A program made the translations under genes and the position numbers. The notes under the pieces were generated by a model, which saw nothing but the letters and a program-made list of their open reading frames with translations, did not search any database and was not told where the DNA came from. 64,000 bases of DNA from assembly GCF_900102535.1 (NCBI RefSeq), contig NZ_FNBP01000001.1, forward strand, positions 62,001 to 126,000, read 5' to 3'. Of the stretch, positions 55,660 through 64,000 are shown piece after piece; within the stretch, counting starts at the first letter, position 1, and each line of letters starts with the position of its first letter. Origin of the DNA: Sulfitobacter delicatus. Its GTDB lineage: Bacteria; Pseudomonadota; Alphaproteobacteria; Rhodobacterales; Rhodobacteraceae.

Positions 55660-56241
55660 TCAATGGCCCCCGTGTTCACGTGGCAGTAGCGGCTTGTCCA
55701 CCAGCGCTTCACCGATGCGCATCACCGCGCAGTAGAGCGCCGTCAGACAGGCCACCACACCGGCGGCAAAGCTCGCCGCATAGCCCCACCAGACCGGAAA
55801 TTGCAGAAAGAGGGTCGTCTCGCCATTACCGATATAGCGCTGCATGCCCTCGTAAAGCCGCCAGATCAGCAGCAGGATCACCAGCGTAAGGATGACTTCC
55901 CAAAAGGCCGCGATCCAGGCGTTGATACGACGCGGCAGCATCGAAGTGAAAATATCGACACTGGCATGGGCACCATAGAGTTGGCAGATCGGCAGAAAGG
56001 CGAAGATCGCAAAGGCGACACCGGCCTCTAGTATCTCATAGTTGCCGTTAATCTCTCCCACCCCGAGGTCCAGCACGAACTGGGCAAAGCCATTGAGGGT
56101 CGTGTCAAAAAAGTCTCCGTGCAACGCTTTGTTCACTGTTCGCCCGATGATCGACAGCGTGGTCAGCAGGACGAGGGCAATCAGCGCCAGTCCACCGGCC
56201 AGCGCGGTGCCACGGGCGAGAAAGAAGATCGTTCGATGCAT
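55660..56241 (-). CDS. dctQ: TRAP transporter small permease DctQ
   Basis: This 193-residue protein has four membrane helices, with the N-terminal GALALIALVLLTTLSIIGRTVNK-type helix and the conserved RxxxxxE-like FLQFPVWWGYAASF near the third loop. It pairs with DctM. A hairpin between it and dctP may lower its expression relative to the binding protein. Confidence 0.92.
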   Translation of the reverse strand: MHRTIFFLARGTALAGGLALIALVLLTTLSIIGRTVNKALHGDFFDTTLNGFAQFVLDLGVGEINGNYEILEAGVAFAIFAFLPICQLYGAHASVDIFTSMLPRRINAWIAAFWEVILTLVILLLIWRLYEGMQRYIGNGETTLFLQFPVWWGYAASFAAGVVACLTALYCAVMRIGEALVDKPLLPREHGGH

Positions 56242-56263
56242 GCGAAACCTGCCTTGCGGGTGG

Positions 56264-56299
56264 AAAAAGGTCTGCGGCGGGCTGTGCCGCCGCAGACCT
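56264..56299 (-). terminator. Strong hairpin with T run between dctP and dctQ
   Basis: On the minus strand a perfect 13-bp stem (AGGTCTGCGGCGG / CCGCCGCAGACCT, loop CACAGC) is followed by TTTTT. It lies inside the operon, so it is probably a leaky terminator or mRNA stabiliser. Confidence 0.7.
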
Positions 56300-56316
56300 G
56301 AGCCATGTCGTCTGTC

Positions 56317-57357
56317 TTATTTGTCGTAGTCGGCCATCAGGGCGCGGGCTTCGTCGATGAGCGCTTGCCCGTCAATGCCCTTGTCCTTCATCTCGGCGAT
56401 CCATTCGTCATAGATCGGCTCCGCAGCCTTGCGCCAAACTTCGGTTTCTTCGTCGTTCAGCGTGACGATGTTATTGCCCAGATCGACCGCCACTTGCCGC
56501 GCTGGCCCGTCGGCATCAGCCTGTGTGCCGCCCGCAAAGATCGAGAATTCCAGACCCGAATTCTCGTCCACGACCTTTTTCAGATCATCCGGCAGGCTCT
56601 CGTATTTGTCTTTGTTCATCGCCAGAACAAAGGTCAGCACATAAAGCGCGTTGCCCGTAAACTCGGTGTGGTTGTTGACCAGTTCAGAGACCTTCAGCGC
56701 CGGGGTCACTTCCCAAGGGATGGTGGTGCCGTCGATCACGCCTTTGGACAGCCCTTCGGGGATCGCCGGGACCGGCATACCGACCGGCGTGGCGCCGACC
56801 TTCTCAAGCAATTTGTTCGCCAGACGCGAGCCGCCACGGATTTTCATGCCCTGCAGGTCATCCGGAGTGCGAACCTCTTTGTTGGTGTGCAACATGCCGG
56901 GGCCATGCACCCATGCGCCGAGGATATGCACATCCTTGAACTCGGAATCCTTCATGTGCTTTTCGAACATCTGCCAATAGGCCGAGGACGCCGCGCGGGC
57001 GTTGGTCATCATGAAGGGCAGTTCGAACACTTCGGTGCTGGGATAGCGACCCGGCGTATAGCCGACCACGGTCCAGACCACATCGGCCACACCGTCGATG
57101 GCCTGATCCATCAGTTCTGGTGGCGTGCCGCCCAACTGCATGGAGGGGTAACGCTCGACTTTGATCCGGCCTTCGCTGGCCTCTTCGACATTGTCGGCCC
57201 AGACATCAAGGATCAGCTTGGGCACATTGGCCTGCGGCGGTAGGAACTGATGCAGGCGCAGTGTCACGTCCTGCGCCAAGGCCGAGGTTGCCCCCAGCCC
57301 CATCGCCAGCGCTGTGGCGCCCGCAAGTTTCAAAAAACCATGCCGTGTGAATTTCAT
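56317..57357 (-). CDS. dctP: TRAP transporter solute-binding protein DctP
   Basis: This 346-residue protein has a signal peptide ending GATSALAQD and the DctP fold with conserved segments ILGAWVHGPGMLHTNKEV, LQGMKIRGGSRLANKLLEKVG (in part; the Arg of MKIRG binds the substrate carboxylate) and GTTIPWEVTPALKV. It captures an organic acid in the periplasm for DctQM. First gene of the cluster; 172 bp separate it from the tRNA, where its promoter must lie. Confidence 0.94.
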   Translation of the reverse strand: MKFTRHGFLKLAGATALAMGLGATSALAQDVTLRLHQFLPPQANVPKLILDVWADNVEEASEGRIKVERYPSMQLGGTPPELMDQAIDGVADVVWTVVGYTPGRYPSTEVFELPFMMTNARAASSAYWQMFEKHMKDSEFKDVHILGAWVHGPGMLHTNKEVRTPDDLQGMKIRGGSRLANKLLEKVGATPVGMPVPAIPEGLSKGVIDGTTIPWEVTPALKVSELVNNHTEFTGNALYVLTFVLAMNKDKYESLPDDLKKVVDENSGLEFSIFAGGTQADADGPARQVAVDLGNNIVTLNDEETEVWRKAAEPIYDEWIAEMKDKGIDGQALIDEARALMADYDK

Positions 57358-57529
57358 ATCTCTCTCCCTATCGATGCCCGCGCCCGGTTTGCCCCGGTCT
57401 ACAGCATCTTCGCTATTCGCAGGCTGACGCTATGCGACACATGGTTTTTTGTCACGGTGAATATGCAGGCAAAAACGCGCGACAAACGCCCGAAGCGGTC
57501 ATATTTGTCAGTGGGATCAAGGAGAAGGA

Positions 57530-57606
<77 letters not shown>

Positions 57607-57755
57607 ATCGGCGCGGGAGGTACCGCCGCTGGGCGATGCCGTCAAGGGCGAAAAAACCCTTCGCTGTGAATTAGCGGAAAAAACCTCACGCAGGTTTGCT
57701 TGGGCTTAAGCCACGTCACTCTTGACGCATTGCGGTTTCAGCGCGACCCTGAAGC

Positions 57756-58691
57756 ATGACACCCGGAAAAGCCCATCTTTCAGCCGAGCAAATCCGTGTG
57801 CTGGCCGCGCGGTCTGACGTCATGGGAGCTTGGCTGGTCTTGCATTGTTGGGGCGTGATCACTTTGGCGGTCGCGGGCTTTGCGCTTTGGCCAAATGCGC
57901 TCACCTTCTTGCTGGCTGTGGTGCTTATCGGCTCGCGGCAGCTGGGCTTGGCGATCCTGATGCACGAAGCCGCCCACAACGCGTTGTTCAAGACGCGGGC
58001 AGTGAATGAGTTCGTCGGCGAGTGGCTCTGCGGGCGGCCCATTTTGGCGGAGCTGCGCAGCTACCGGCACTACCACCTGACCCACCACCGATTTACCCAG
58101 ACTGAGAAAGACCCCGATCTGGTGCTCTCGTCCAAATTTCCGACCAGTCATGCCAGCTTGCAGCGCAAGTTTATCCGCGACCTGACCGGGCAAACCGGCA
58201 TTAGGCAACTCTTGGCGCAGATCATCATGTCTTTCCGGCTGGCCGGGGATGACGATGCCATCGAAGCCGCCAATCAAGATGCCGCTCAGGCCTTCAAGGC
58301 GCGCGACCTTTGGAAATCGCTGCCGGTTTTTCTCGGCGTGGCACTACTGATGAGCCTTGTCGGAGAGTGGTGGTACGGGCTGGCCTTCTGGCTGCTGCCC
58401 TATCTCACGTGGTTCCAACTGGTGCTGCGCGTCCGCAACATTGCCGAACATGGCGCCACCGAGCAATCCGAAGACCCGCTGCGCAATGTGCGCACGACAC
58501 AGGCAGGGCCCATCGCCCGCGCGCTGGTCGCGCCCTATTGGGTGAACTACCACCTTGAGCATCATATGGTGATGCATGTGCCCTGCTGGCGCCTGCCTGC
58601 GCTGCATGACATGCTTTGCAAAGCCGGACTGAAGGAGCGCATGAATGTCGCCTCGAACTACCGCCACGCATTGGCTGAGGCAGGCTGGTAG
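57756..58691 (+). CDS. Membrane fatty acid desaturase
   Basis: This 311-residue integral protein has the three histidine clusters of membrane di-iron desaturases: HEAAH, HLTHH and HLEHH, with four to six membrane helices and a conserved RNIAEHG. It inserts a double bond in an acyl chain or hydroxylates/desaturates a related lipid; beta-carotene ketolase-like roles are less likely. It lies alone, 149 bp from the tRNA gene on the opposite strand. Confidence 0.92.
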   Translation: MTPGKAHLSAEQIRVLAARSDVMGAWLVLHCWGVITLAVAGFALWPNALTFLLAVVLIGSRQLGLAILMHEAAHNALFKTRAVNEFVGEWLCGRPILAELRSYRHYHLTHHRFTQTEKDPDLVLSSKFPTSHASLQRKFIRDLTGQTGIRQLLAQIIMSFRLAGDDDAIEAANQDAAQAFKARDLWKSLPVFLGVALLMSLVGEWWYGLAFWLLPYLTWFQLVLRVRNIAEHGATEQSEDPLRNVRTTQAGPIARALVAPYWVNYHLEHHMVMHVPCWRLPALHDMLCKAGLKERMNVASNYRHALAEAGW

Positions 58692-58700
58692 CGGCGCTTC

Positions 58701-59501
58701 TTAATGCGCGGGGGCCGACACCACGTCGAGCAACGTGCGGCCACCGTCGATCGTCATAATCTCACCCGTCATAAAGCCGGAGCTTTCCGCAGCGAGGAAC
58801 TGTACAGCTTCACAAAGCTCGTTCGGTCCGGCGATGCGTCCCAAGGGCGTATGCGCCCGAATGTCATCGCGCCAGTCGCGGTTCTCGGCCACCGCAGCGC
58901 GCAGGGAGGCGCTCATTACGGAGCCGAAAGAGATCGCGTTCACCCGAATACGGTGGGGGGCGAGCACCAACGCCAGCGAACGCGTCATCTGTTGAACCGC
59001 CGCCGAAGCGATGGAATACCCCATCAAATCCGGCTGGTGCTGTCGCGCGGCGATGGAGCTGAGGTTGATGATCGACCCCACTTGCCCCTCGGTCTGCCCC
59101 TCGGCCTGTTTCATCATACGCCGGGCGACCTGTTGCGAGAGTTGCAGTGCGGTCATCAGGTTTTGCTGAAGCAGCATTTCAACCGACGTGTCTTCGACGT
59201 CCAGCGGATCGGTCGGCATGACTTGGCGCGAGGCGTTAACGAGGATGTCCACCTGATCATAGGCGTCGATGGTCGCCGACACGAGATTGGCGATGGTCAG
59301 ACGTTGGCGCAGATCCCCTGCGAAGACGCGGATGTTGCCTTCATCGGGCGTGTCGCCCAACTCTTCCATCAGTTTTTTTTCGTTGGAATCCGCGCACATC
59401 ACATTGGCGCCGCGGTCAGCCAAGTGCCGGGCGATGGCAAGGCCGATGCCGTCTGCTGCACCGGTGATGATGGCCGTTTTGCCGGAGATTGAGAATGACA
59501 T
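58701..59501 (-). CDS. SDR-family protein lacking the catalytic lysine
   Basis: This 266-residue protein has the SDR cofactor motif TGAADGIG (13-20) and AGD, but NNAG reads VNAS, and the catalytic YxxxK reads Tyr162-S-I-A-Ser166, so Lys is replaced by Ser. The catalytic serine region (NLSSI) and C-terminus GFMTGEIMTIDGGRTL are normal. It is either inactive and structural, or uses another base. It stands between a desaturase (convergent) and the rsmC-like gene. Confidence 0.9.
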   Translation of the reverse strand: MSFSISGKTAIITGAADGIGLAIARHLADRGANVMCADSNEKKLMEELGDTPDEGNIRVFAGDLRQRLTIANLVSATIDAYDQVDILVNASRQVMPTDPLDVEDTSVEMLLQQNLMTALQLSQQVARRMMKQAEGQTEGQVGSIINLSSIAARQHQPDLMGYSIASAAVQQMTRSLALVLAPHRIRVNAISFGSVMSASLRAAVAENRDWRDDIRAHTPLGRIAGPNELCEAVQFLAAESSGFMTGEIMTIDGGRTLLDVVSAPAH

Positions 59502-59520
59502 CGGGAAGCTCCCTTTTGGC

Positions 59521-60513
59521 TCAGCGGCGGCGGGTCAGCGGGCGGGTGGCGTGGAACAGTTTGAACCGCGCATCGCCGCCGAGTTCCGCCACCTGCGCAA
59601 AGCGTTTTTTCAGTTCCGCTTCATAGGGCAGATGCCGGTTGGCAACCATCCAGAGGTCGCCCTGCCCCGACAGGATACGTGCAGCGGCGGCGACGAAGGC
59701 TTGCCCGATCTGCGGCTCTGCGGCGCGACCTGTGTGGAAGGGTGGGTTCATCACCACCGTATCCATCCGGTGCGGCGGCTCCCATTTGGTGGCATCCTCC
59801 CAATGGAACACGGCGCGGCTGTCGGTGACATTGTGGCGCGCGCATTCCAGCGCCAGATGTCCGGCCTCGACCAGATGCACGGCTTTCACCTTGGGTCGCG
59901 TCAGCACATGTGCCGATAGAAAGCCCCAGCCCGCGCCCAAATCCGCGACCTCGGAGCCGAGGTTGTCAGGCAGCACATCCACCAACAGCGCAGAGGCCAG
60001 ATCAACGCCATCCGCCGAGAACACCCCCGGCCCGGTCCAAAAGCCGCCTTCGGTCTGCGCCGGACCTGCTTCCCAATCGGTGAAGAAATCGCTGGCGCCC
60101 GCGTCGATCCAATAAAGCTTGCCGTGCGCTTTGGAGATGGGCCCGTGTACCGTCACCCGCGCGCGCATCTCACGCAGGATCGAATCCGCGCCATCGGTTT
60201 TCTGGCCGTCCACCACGACCGGCCCGTCGCTCACCGCGCAGGCCTGCGCGATCAAGGCACGGGCTTCGTGTTTGGCGCGGGGCAGACAGACGATGGCGGC
60301 GGCGTAATGGCCCTCGACCGAATGGGCGGCCTCATACCCTCGCGCGATCCACGAGTCATAAGCAGGTTTGAAATCATGAATGATCTTGCAGCGCTCAGGC
60401 GGCAGATCGGCCAGGTCGGCATCTGCCGGGGGCTGAAACACGGCGATCACGCCTTCATCGGGCAGTTCCAGCCCACCGCCGTTCAGGGCCAGTTCCAATC
60501 GCGGATCAATCAC
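59521..60513 (-). CDS. Class I methyltransferase, RsmC/RlmG-like
   Basis: This 330-residue protein starts at GTG 60513. An N-terminal degenerate methyltransferase-like half is followed by a C-terminal catalytic half with SAM motif ADLGAGWGFLSAHVL and substrate motif NPPFHTGR, as in the 16S/23S rRNA guanine-N2 methyltransferases RsmC and RlmG. It probably modifies an rRNA guanine. It starts three bases after clpS, suggesting one operon. Confidence 0.9.
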   Translation of the reverse strand: MIDPRLELALNGGGLELPDEGVIAVFQPPADADLADLPPERCKIIHDFKPAYDSWIARGYEAAHSVEGHYAAAIVCLPRAKHEARALIAQACAVSDGPVVVDGQKTDGADSILREMRARVTVHGPISKAHGKLYWIDAGASDFFTDWEAGPAQTEGGFWTGPGVFSADGVDLASALLVDVLPDNLGSEVADLGAGWGFLSAHVLTRPKVKAVHLVEAGHLALECARHNVTDSRAVFHWEDATKWEPPHRMDTVVMNPPFHTGRAAEPQIGQAFVAAAARILSGQGDLWMVANRHLPYEAELKKRFAQVAELGGDARFKLFHATRPLTRRR

Positions 60514-60516
60514 GTG

Positions 60517-60909
60517 TTATTCTTCTTTTTCCATAGTGCATTGCAGCGGATGCTGGTGTCGGCGCGCGAAGTCCATCACCTGCGCGACTTTCGTCTCGGC
60601 GATCTCGTGGCTAAAGACACCGACCACGGCCAGCCCCTTTTTGTGCACAGTCAGCATGATCTCAAACGCCTGCGCGTGATTCAGGCCAAAGAACCGCTCC
60701 AATACGAGAACGACGAACTCCATCGGGGTGAAGTCGTCATTCAGCAGCATCACCTTATACATCGGTGGGCGTTTGGTCTTGGGTCGGGTCTTGGTCAGCA
60801 GATCGGTTTCGTCATCATCTTGCGGACCATTCGCCATCATCCGCCAGCCCGGCGTGTACCGGTCTGCTGTCTGTATCGTCCAATCTGCCTTCGGGTCGTC
60901 ACGGTGCAT
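60517..60909 (-). CDS. clpS: ATP-dependent Clp protease adaptor ClpS
   Basis: ATG 60909 has AGGAG upstream and gives 130 residues; a later start (ATG ATG at 60840) with a poorer site is possible. The core [39 protein letters not shown] (in part) binds N-end-rule substrates and ClpA. The first 45 residues are a flexible, charged extension. ClpA is not here. Confidence 0.95.
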   Translation of the reverse strand: MHRDDPKADWTIQTADRYTPGWRMMANGPQDDDETDLLTKTRPKTKRPPMYKVMLLNDDFTPMEFVVLVLERFFGLNHAQAFEIMLTVHKKGLAVVGVFSHEIAETKVAQVMDFARRHQHPLQCTMEKEE

Positions 60910-60997
60910 TGCTGCTCCTGCGGGTGAGGGGTGAAGCTTGTTCGTTGTGCAGGCGTCTATATAACCCCTGAACCGTTTTAGGAAAGAGGCAGCACAA

Positions 60998-61705
60998 ATG
61001 GCCAAGGCACTCACCACAATCGGCTTCGATGCGGATGACACATTGTGGCACAACGAACGCTACTTTGCACTGTCGCATGATCGTTTTGCCGCGCTATTGG
61101 CTGAGCACAGCGAGCGGGACCATCTGATGGACCGTCTGCTGGAGGCCGAGAGGCGCAACCTGCCGCATTACGGCTACGGCATCAAAGGCTTTACCCTGTC
61201 GATGATCGAGACCGCGATCGAGGTCACGGAGGGTCAGGTGCCCAGTGCCGTTATCAACGATCTGCTCGCCGCCGGACGCGAGATGTTGGAGCACCCGATT
61301 GAATTGCTACCGCATGTTGAGGATGTGTTGGAGAATCTCATGGGACAGTACCGGTTGCTCGTTATCACCAAAGGCGACCTCTTGGACCAAGAGCGCAAGC
61401 TGGCCCAATCCGGCCTGCGGGAGCGGTTTGATGCGGTCGAGATCGTCTCGCACAAGACCGAAAATGCGTACCGCGAGATCTTTGCCCGGCACGGCGAAGG
61501 GGCGGAATGCGGCCTGATGGTGGGCAATTCCCTCGCCTCGGACGTCCGTCCGATGATCAAGGCCGGGGGTTGGGGCGTACATGTGCCGCACGACCTGACA
61601 TGGGCCATGGAACACGCCGAACGCCCAACCGAGGCGCCCCGATTCGCGGAAATCGACGACCTCAACGGCCTGCCGGAACTCTTGCGGCGTATAAAAGCGG
61701 GGTGA
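60998..61705 (+). CDS. HAD-family hydrolase
   Basis: This 235-residue HAD phosphatase has motif [13 protein letters not shown] (nucleophile Asp), motif II VITKGD, and motif [15 protein letters not shown] with [14 protein letters not shown]. It probably dephosphorylates a small metabolite. It is divergent from clpS, with 88 bp between starts. Confidence 0.9.
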   Translation: MAKALTTIGFDADDTLWHNERYFALSHDRFAALLAEHSERDHLMDRLLEAERRNLPHYGYGIKGFTLSMIETAIEVTEGQVPSAVINDLLAAGREMLEHPIELLPHVEDVLENLMGQYRLLVITKGDLLDQERKLAQSGLRERFDAVEIVSHKTENAYREIFARHGEGAECGLMVGNSLASDVRPMIKAGGWGVHVPHDLTWAMEHAERPTEAPRFAEIDDLNGLPELLRRIKAG

Positions 61706-61959
61706 CTCGGAAAGAAAAAGCTGACGCGTGACAAATTGCGGCGCAATCGCCTTTCTCACGCCCAATTTTCGCCACATTTACCGCCGATAGTGGTTTGTAG
61801 AAAAAGACCCTCTACATGTTGGAGGGAAAATCTGCCGTTTTTACCCTCATCGATAGATTCGCAGACTTCCTCGATCGCCCCGATTGTGGTAACCTGTAAC
61901 CAATCAACAAATGGTCAGCCGAAAAATCGGCGACCCGAGGCAGTAAAAGGCAGGATACT

Positions 61960-63414
61960 ATGAAGGCTCGGCGCCATCAGCCGGCCCGTTACGGGCTATT
62001 TCTCTTCGCAGCTCTCTGGTTTCTGATCGTGGTGCCGCTCAGCGCACTTGCTGCCCCCTACGCAGCCTATGTGATTGACGCCCGAACCGGCAAAGAGCTT
62101 CATGCCGAGAACGCCGACACCCGGCTGCACCCTGCCTCATTGACCAAGATGATGACCCTCTACATCGCCTTCCAAGCCGTAGAGCGTGGCGAGCTTTCTC
62201 TCGACACGCAGGTCACCATCTCTAAAAACGCCGCTTCCGAGCCTCCTAGCAAATTGGGTATGCGCCCGGGACAGAAAATCGCCCTGCGCTACCTGATCCG
62301 CGCCGCCGCTGTAAAATCCGCCAACGATGCCGCCACCGCCATTGGCGAAGCCATCGAAGGCTCCGAGGCCGCCTTTGCCCGCCGGATGAACCGCACGGCC
62401 AAACAGCTTGGCATGACGCGCACGACCTTCAAGAACATGCACGGCCTGACCGAAAGTGGTCACCTGTCGACAGCACGTGATATGACCCGCATGGGCCGCC
62501 ACCTGCTTTATGATTACCCGCAGTACTACAACCTGTTCTCCCGCATCACCGCGGATGCCGGTGTGCGCAAGGTGTCTCATACGAACCGCCGTTTCCTCGG
62601 GTCCTACAAGGGCGCGGACGGCATCAAGACGGGCTACACCCGGGCTGCGGGTTTCAACCTGACGGCGTCGGCAGAGCGTGGCAACGAGCGGATCATCGTG
62701 ACCGTCTTTGGCGGCAAATCAACCGCATCACGCAACGCAAAGGTCGCTGAACTGATGGACCTCGGCTTCCGCCGCGCCCCTTCCAGCGCACCGTTGCGCA
62801 AACCGACCCCCCCGGTCTATGCCGACGTCGAAGACACCCCGGGCAGCACCGCTGGCGCCGCGGGCAAAACGATCCGCCTCGTAGGTGCCGTGACCACCTC
62901 CAAGCGCCCTCATCTGCGCCCCCGCAGCGAAGAGGTCTTGGTGGCCACCGCTGTGGCGCCAGAAGCCACAAGTGTTGTATCCAACAGCGACATCACCGCA
63001 GCGCTGCGCGAAGCGGTACAGGCCGTGCCCGCAGCACCAGAACCGGCCAAAGAAGAGACCGTTACACTCGCGTCTGCCAAAGCCTCAATCCGCCCCGAGC
63101 CGCGCCCTCAGGACGTGACGCTCGCGGTAAAACAGGCTGTGGAGCAGGAAATTGTGACCCGCGTTTCGACCTCCGGTGGACGGCACTGGGGCGTGAACGT
63201 GGGCCGCTACCCAAGCCGCTATGCCGCGGAGAAGGTGCTGCTAAAAACCGCATTGGCCGAGATGTCGACCCTCGATGGCACGCTGCGCAAAGTCGTCCAA
63301 CGCCCGCAGGGGTATGAGGCGAACTTCCTTGGCATGTCGCGCGAAAGCGCTGATCTGGCATGCCGCCGTTTGGCCGCCCGCAATGTCAGCTGCTTCATGA
63401 TCGGCCCAAGCTAA
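61960..63414 (+). CDS. D-alanyl-D-alanine carboxypeptidase with SPOR domain
   Basis: This 484-residue PBP5/6-type enzyme has a signal peptide, SxxK at Ser60-Lys63, SxN at Ser120-Asn122 and KTG at 223-225. After the catalytic domain comes a Pro/Ala/Thr-rich linker (about 265-395) and a C-terminal SPOR domain (about 405-484), which targets denuded septal glycan. It trims peptidoglycan pentapeptides, probably at the division site. The 254 bp before it hold no gene but contain hairpins (GCCGA / TCGGC and CCCTC / GAGGG), and AGGCAGGA precedes its start. Confidence 0.94.
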   Translation: MKARRHQPARYGLFLFAALWFLIVVPLSALAAPYAAYVIDARTGKELHAENADTRLHPASLTKMMTLYIAFQAVERGELSLDTQVTISKNAASEPPSKLGMRPGQKIALRYLIRAAAVKSANDAATAIGEAIEGSEAAFARRMNRTAKQLGMTRTTFKNMHGLTESGHLSTARDMTRMGRHLLYDYPQYYNLFSRITADAGVRKVSHTNRRFLGSYKGADGIKTGYTRAAGFNLTASAERGNERIIVTVFGGKSTASRNAKVAELMDLGFRRAPSSAPLRKPTPPVYADVEDTPGSTAGAAGKTIRLVGAVTTSKRPHLRPRSEEVLVATAVAPEATSVVSNSDITAALREAVQAVPAAPEPAKEETVTLASAKASIRPEPRPQDVTLAVKQAVEQEIVTRVSTSGGRHWGVNVGRYPSRYAAEKVLLKTALAEMSTLDGTLRKVVQRPQGYEANFLGMSRESADLACRRLAARNVSCFMIGPS

Positions 63415-64000
63415 CACCCGCGGAGGGCAGCTTTGCCCTCCCGTCGCAGCCACTTGATGAAGTTGCGCAGCGCTGGCCGCTGCACCCCAGGCCGCGTGAC
63501 GATATAATAGCCCGCACTGCCCGGCTCCTGCTCCATCAAAGCCACCAGCCTCCCCGCGGCGATATCCCCCTCAGCAAACGCCCGCACCACGACAGCTACC
63601 CCCTGCCCGTCCCTTGCCGCGTCCAGCAATAGGTTGCCGGGTAAGCGCATCCAGCCGCGCCTTGGGCCGCGGTCGATGCCCTGCTCCTCCAGCCAGCGCG
63701 AGGCTTCGGTGGTGCCGTATTCTTCGAGCCATGGCAGTTCGGCGAGCGCTTTGACGTCTGGCAGTTCACCCGGCCCAACCAGTGAAGGCGCACCCACGAC
63801 GACCATCGACGAACAGAGCAACATTTCCGCCTCCATCCCCGGCCAGACACCTTTGCCATAGCGCAGGGCGACGTCGATGCCGTCGCTGGATAGGGCCACA
63901 ACCTCGGGCGTCGGGTTCAGCATCAGATCAACATCGGGATACTGGGCGCGAAACTGAGGCAGCCGTGGCATTAGCCAAGACGCGGCGAAGGTCGGCGTGG
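63411..64000 (-). CDS. LysR-type regulator, C-terminal part (runs off window end)
   Basis: The frame is open to the window edge; 196 codons of the co-inducer domain are visible, starting TPTFAASWLMPRLPQF, characteristic of GcvA-like LysR proteins, and including GIDVALRYGKG. The DNA-binding domain lies outside. It is convergent with the carboxypeptidase gene and their ends overlap by four bases. Confidence 0.88.
   Translation of the reverse strand, partial: TPTFAASWLMPRLPQFRAQYPDVDLMLNPTPEVVALSSDGIDVALRYGKGVWPGMEAEMLLCSSMVVVGAPSLVGPGELPDVKALAELPWLEEYGTTEASRWLEEQGIDRGPRRGWMRLPGNLLLDAARDGQGVAVVVRAFAEGDIAAGRLVALMEQEPGSAGYYIVTRPGVQRPALRNFIKWLRREGKAALRGC

Overview
The window is a GC-rich chromosomal segment of an alphaproteobacterium of the Roseobacter group (Rhodobacteraceae; Sulfitobacter-like, genus not proven). 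Supporting signs are the pckA-chvI-chvG-hprK-rapZ-EIIA-HPr block, a separate Fo ATP synthase operon with AtpI and two b-type subunits, the ffh-rpsP-rimM-trmD-rplS-rpmE order with insertions, a mipZ gene, and tandem-hairpin intergenic repeats. I see no integrase, transposase, phage gene, CRISPR array or rRNA. One tRNA gene (CAU anticodon) is present.

Region by region. 1-1.7 kb: edge-truncated hexapeptide acetyltransferase and a rhamnosyltransferase-like gene broken by an in-frame TAG. 1.7-9.5 kb: tuf, a lipoprotein, a cytochrome P450, parC, an SH3-domain protein and an SDR. 9.5-14.1 kb: HIG1-type protein, cobalamin adenosyltransferase, etfBA, a DUF6473 protein and 3-hydroxyacyl-CoA dehydrogenase. 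14.1-21.6 kb: acyltransferase, then the regulatory PTS/HPr kinase/RapZ genes, the ChvG-ChvI two-component system and divergent pckA, a block linking carbon status, envelope sensing and gluconeogenesis. 21.6-27.6 kb: a regulator with a LysR-like HTH on an unfamiliar C-terminus, a solo XRE regulator, smc and two small lipoproteins, one preceded by a full CtrA box. 27.6-30.3 kb: Fo genes. 30.5-33.6 kb: ArsR-type regulator, a 25-residue membrane peptide, an EamA exporter, and a LysR regulator divergent from an azoreductase. 33.7-40.2 kb: SRP/ribosome maturation cluster with inserted chorismate mutase, BluB, a sulfotransferase-like protein and small membrane proteins. 40.2-49.9 kb: membrane protein, mipZ, EamA exporter, MarR regulator and a homogentisate operon (hmgA, fahA, an MBL-fold protein with altered metal ligands, a small membrane protein, an FAD hydroxylase, a DUF2783 protein), then LysE. 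50-57.4 kb: orphan Tat-exported solute-binding protein, acetamidase/formamidase-like enzyme, Gfo/Idh/MocA oxidoreductase, thioesterase and a TRAP transporter with a hairpin between dctP and dctQ. 57.5-64 kb: tRNA, fatty acid desaturase, an SDR lacking the catalytic lysine, RsmC-like methyltransferase, clpS, HAD hydrolase, a SPOR-containing D,D-carboxypeptidase and an edge-truncated LysR gene.

Most of the window is core chromosome with conserved functions. The best candidates for undescribed biology are the accessory half of the homogentisate operon, the SDR without its catalytic lysine, the HTH protein with the unfamiliar C-terminus, and several regulatory DNA sites (CtrA box, azoreductase operator, dctP/dctQ hairpin). 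I did not find a convincing wholly new multi-gene system. All functional calls come from reading motifs and recalling families; no database search was run.
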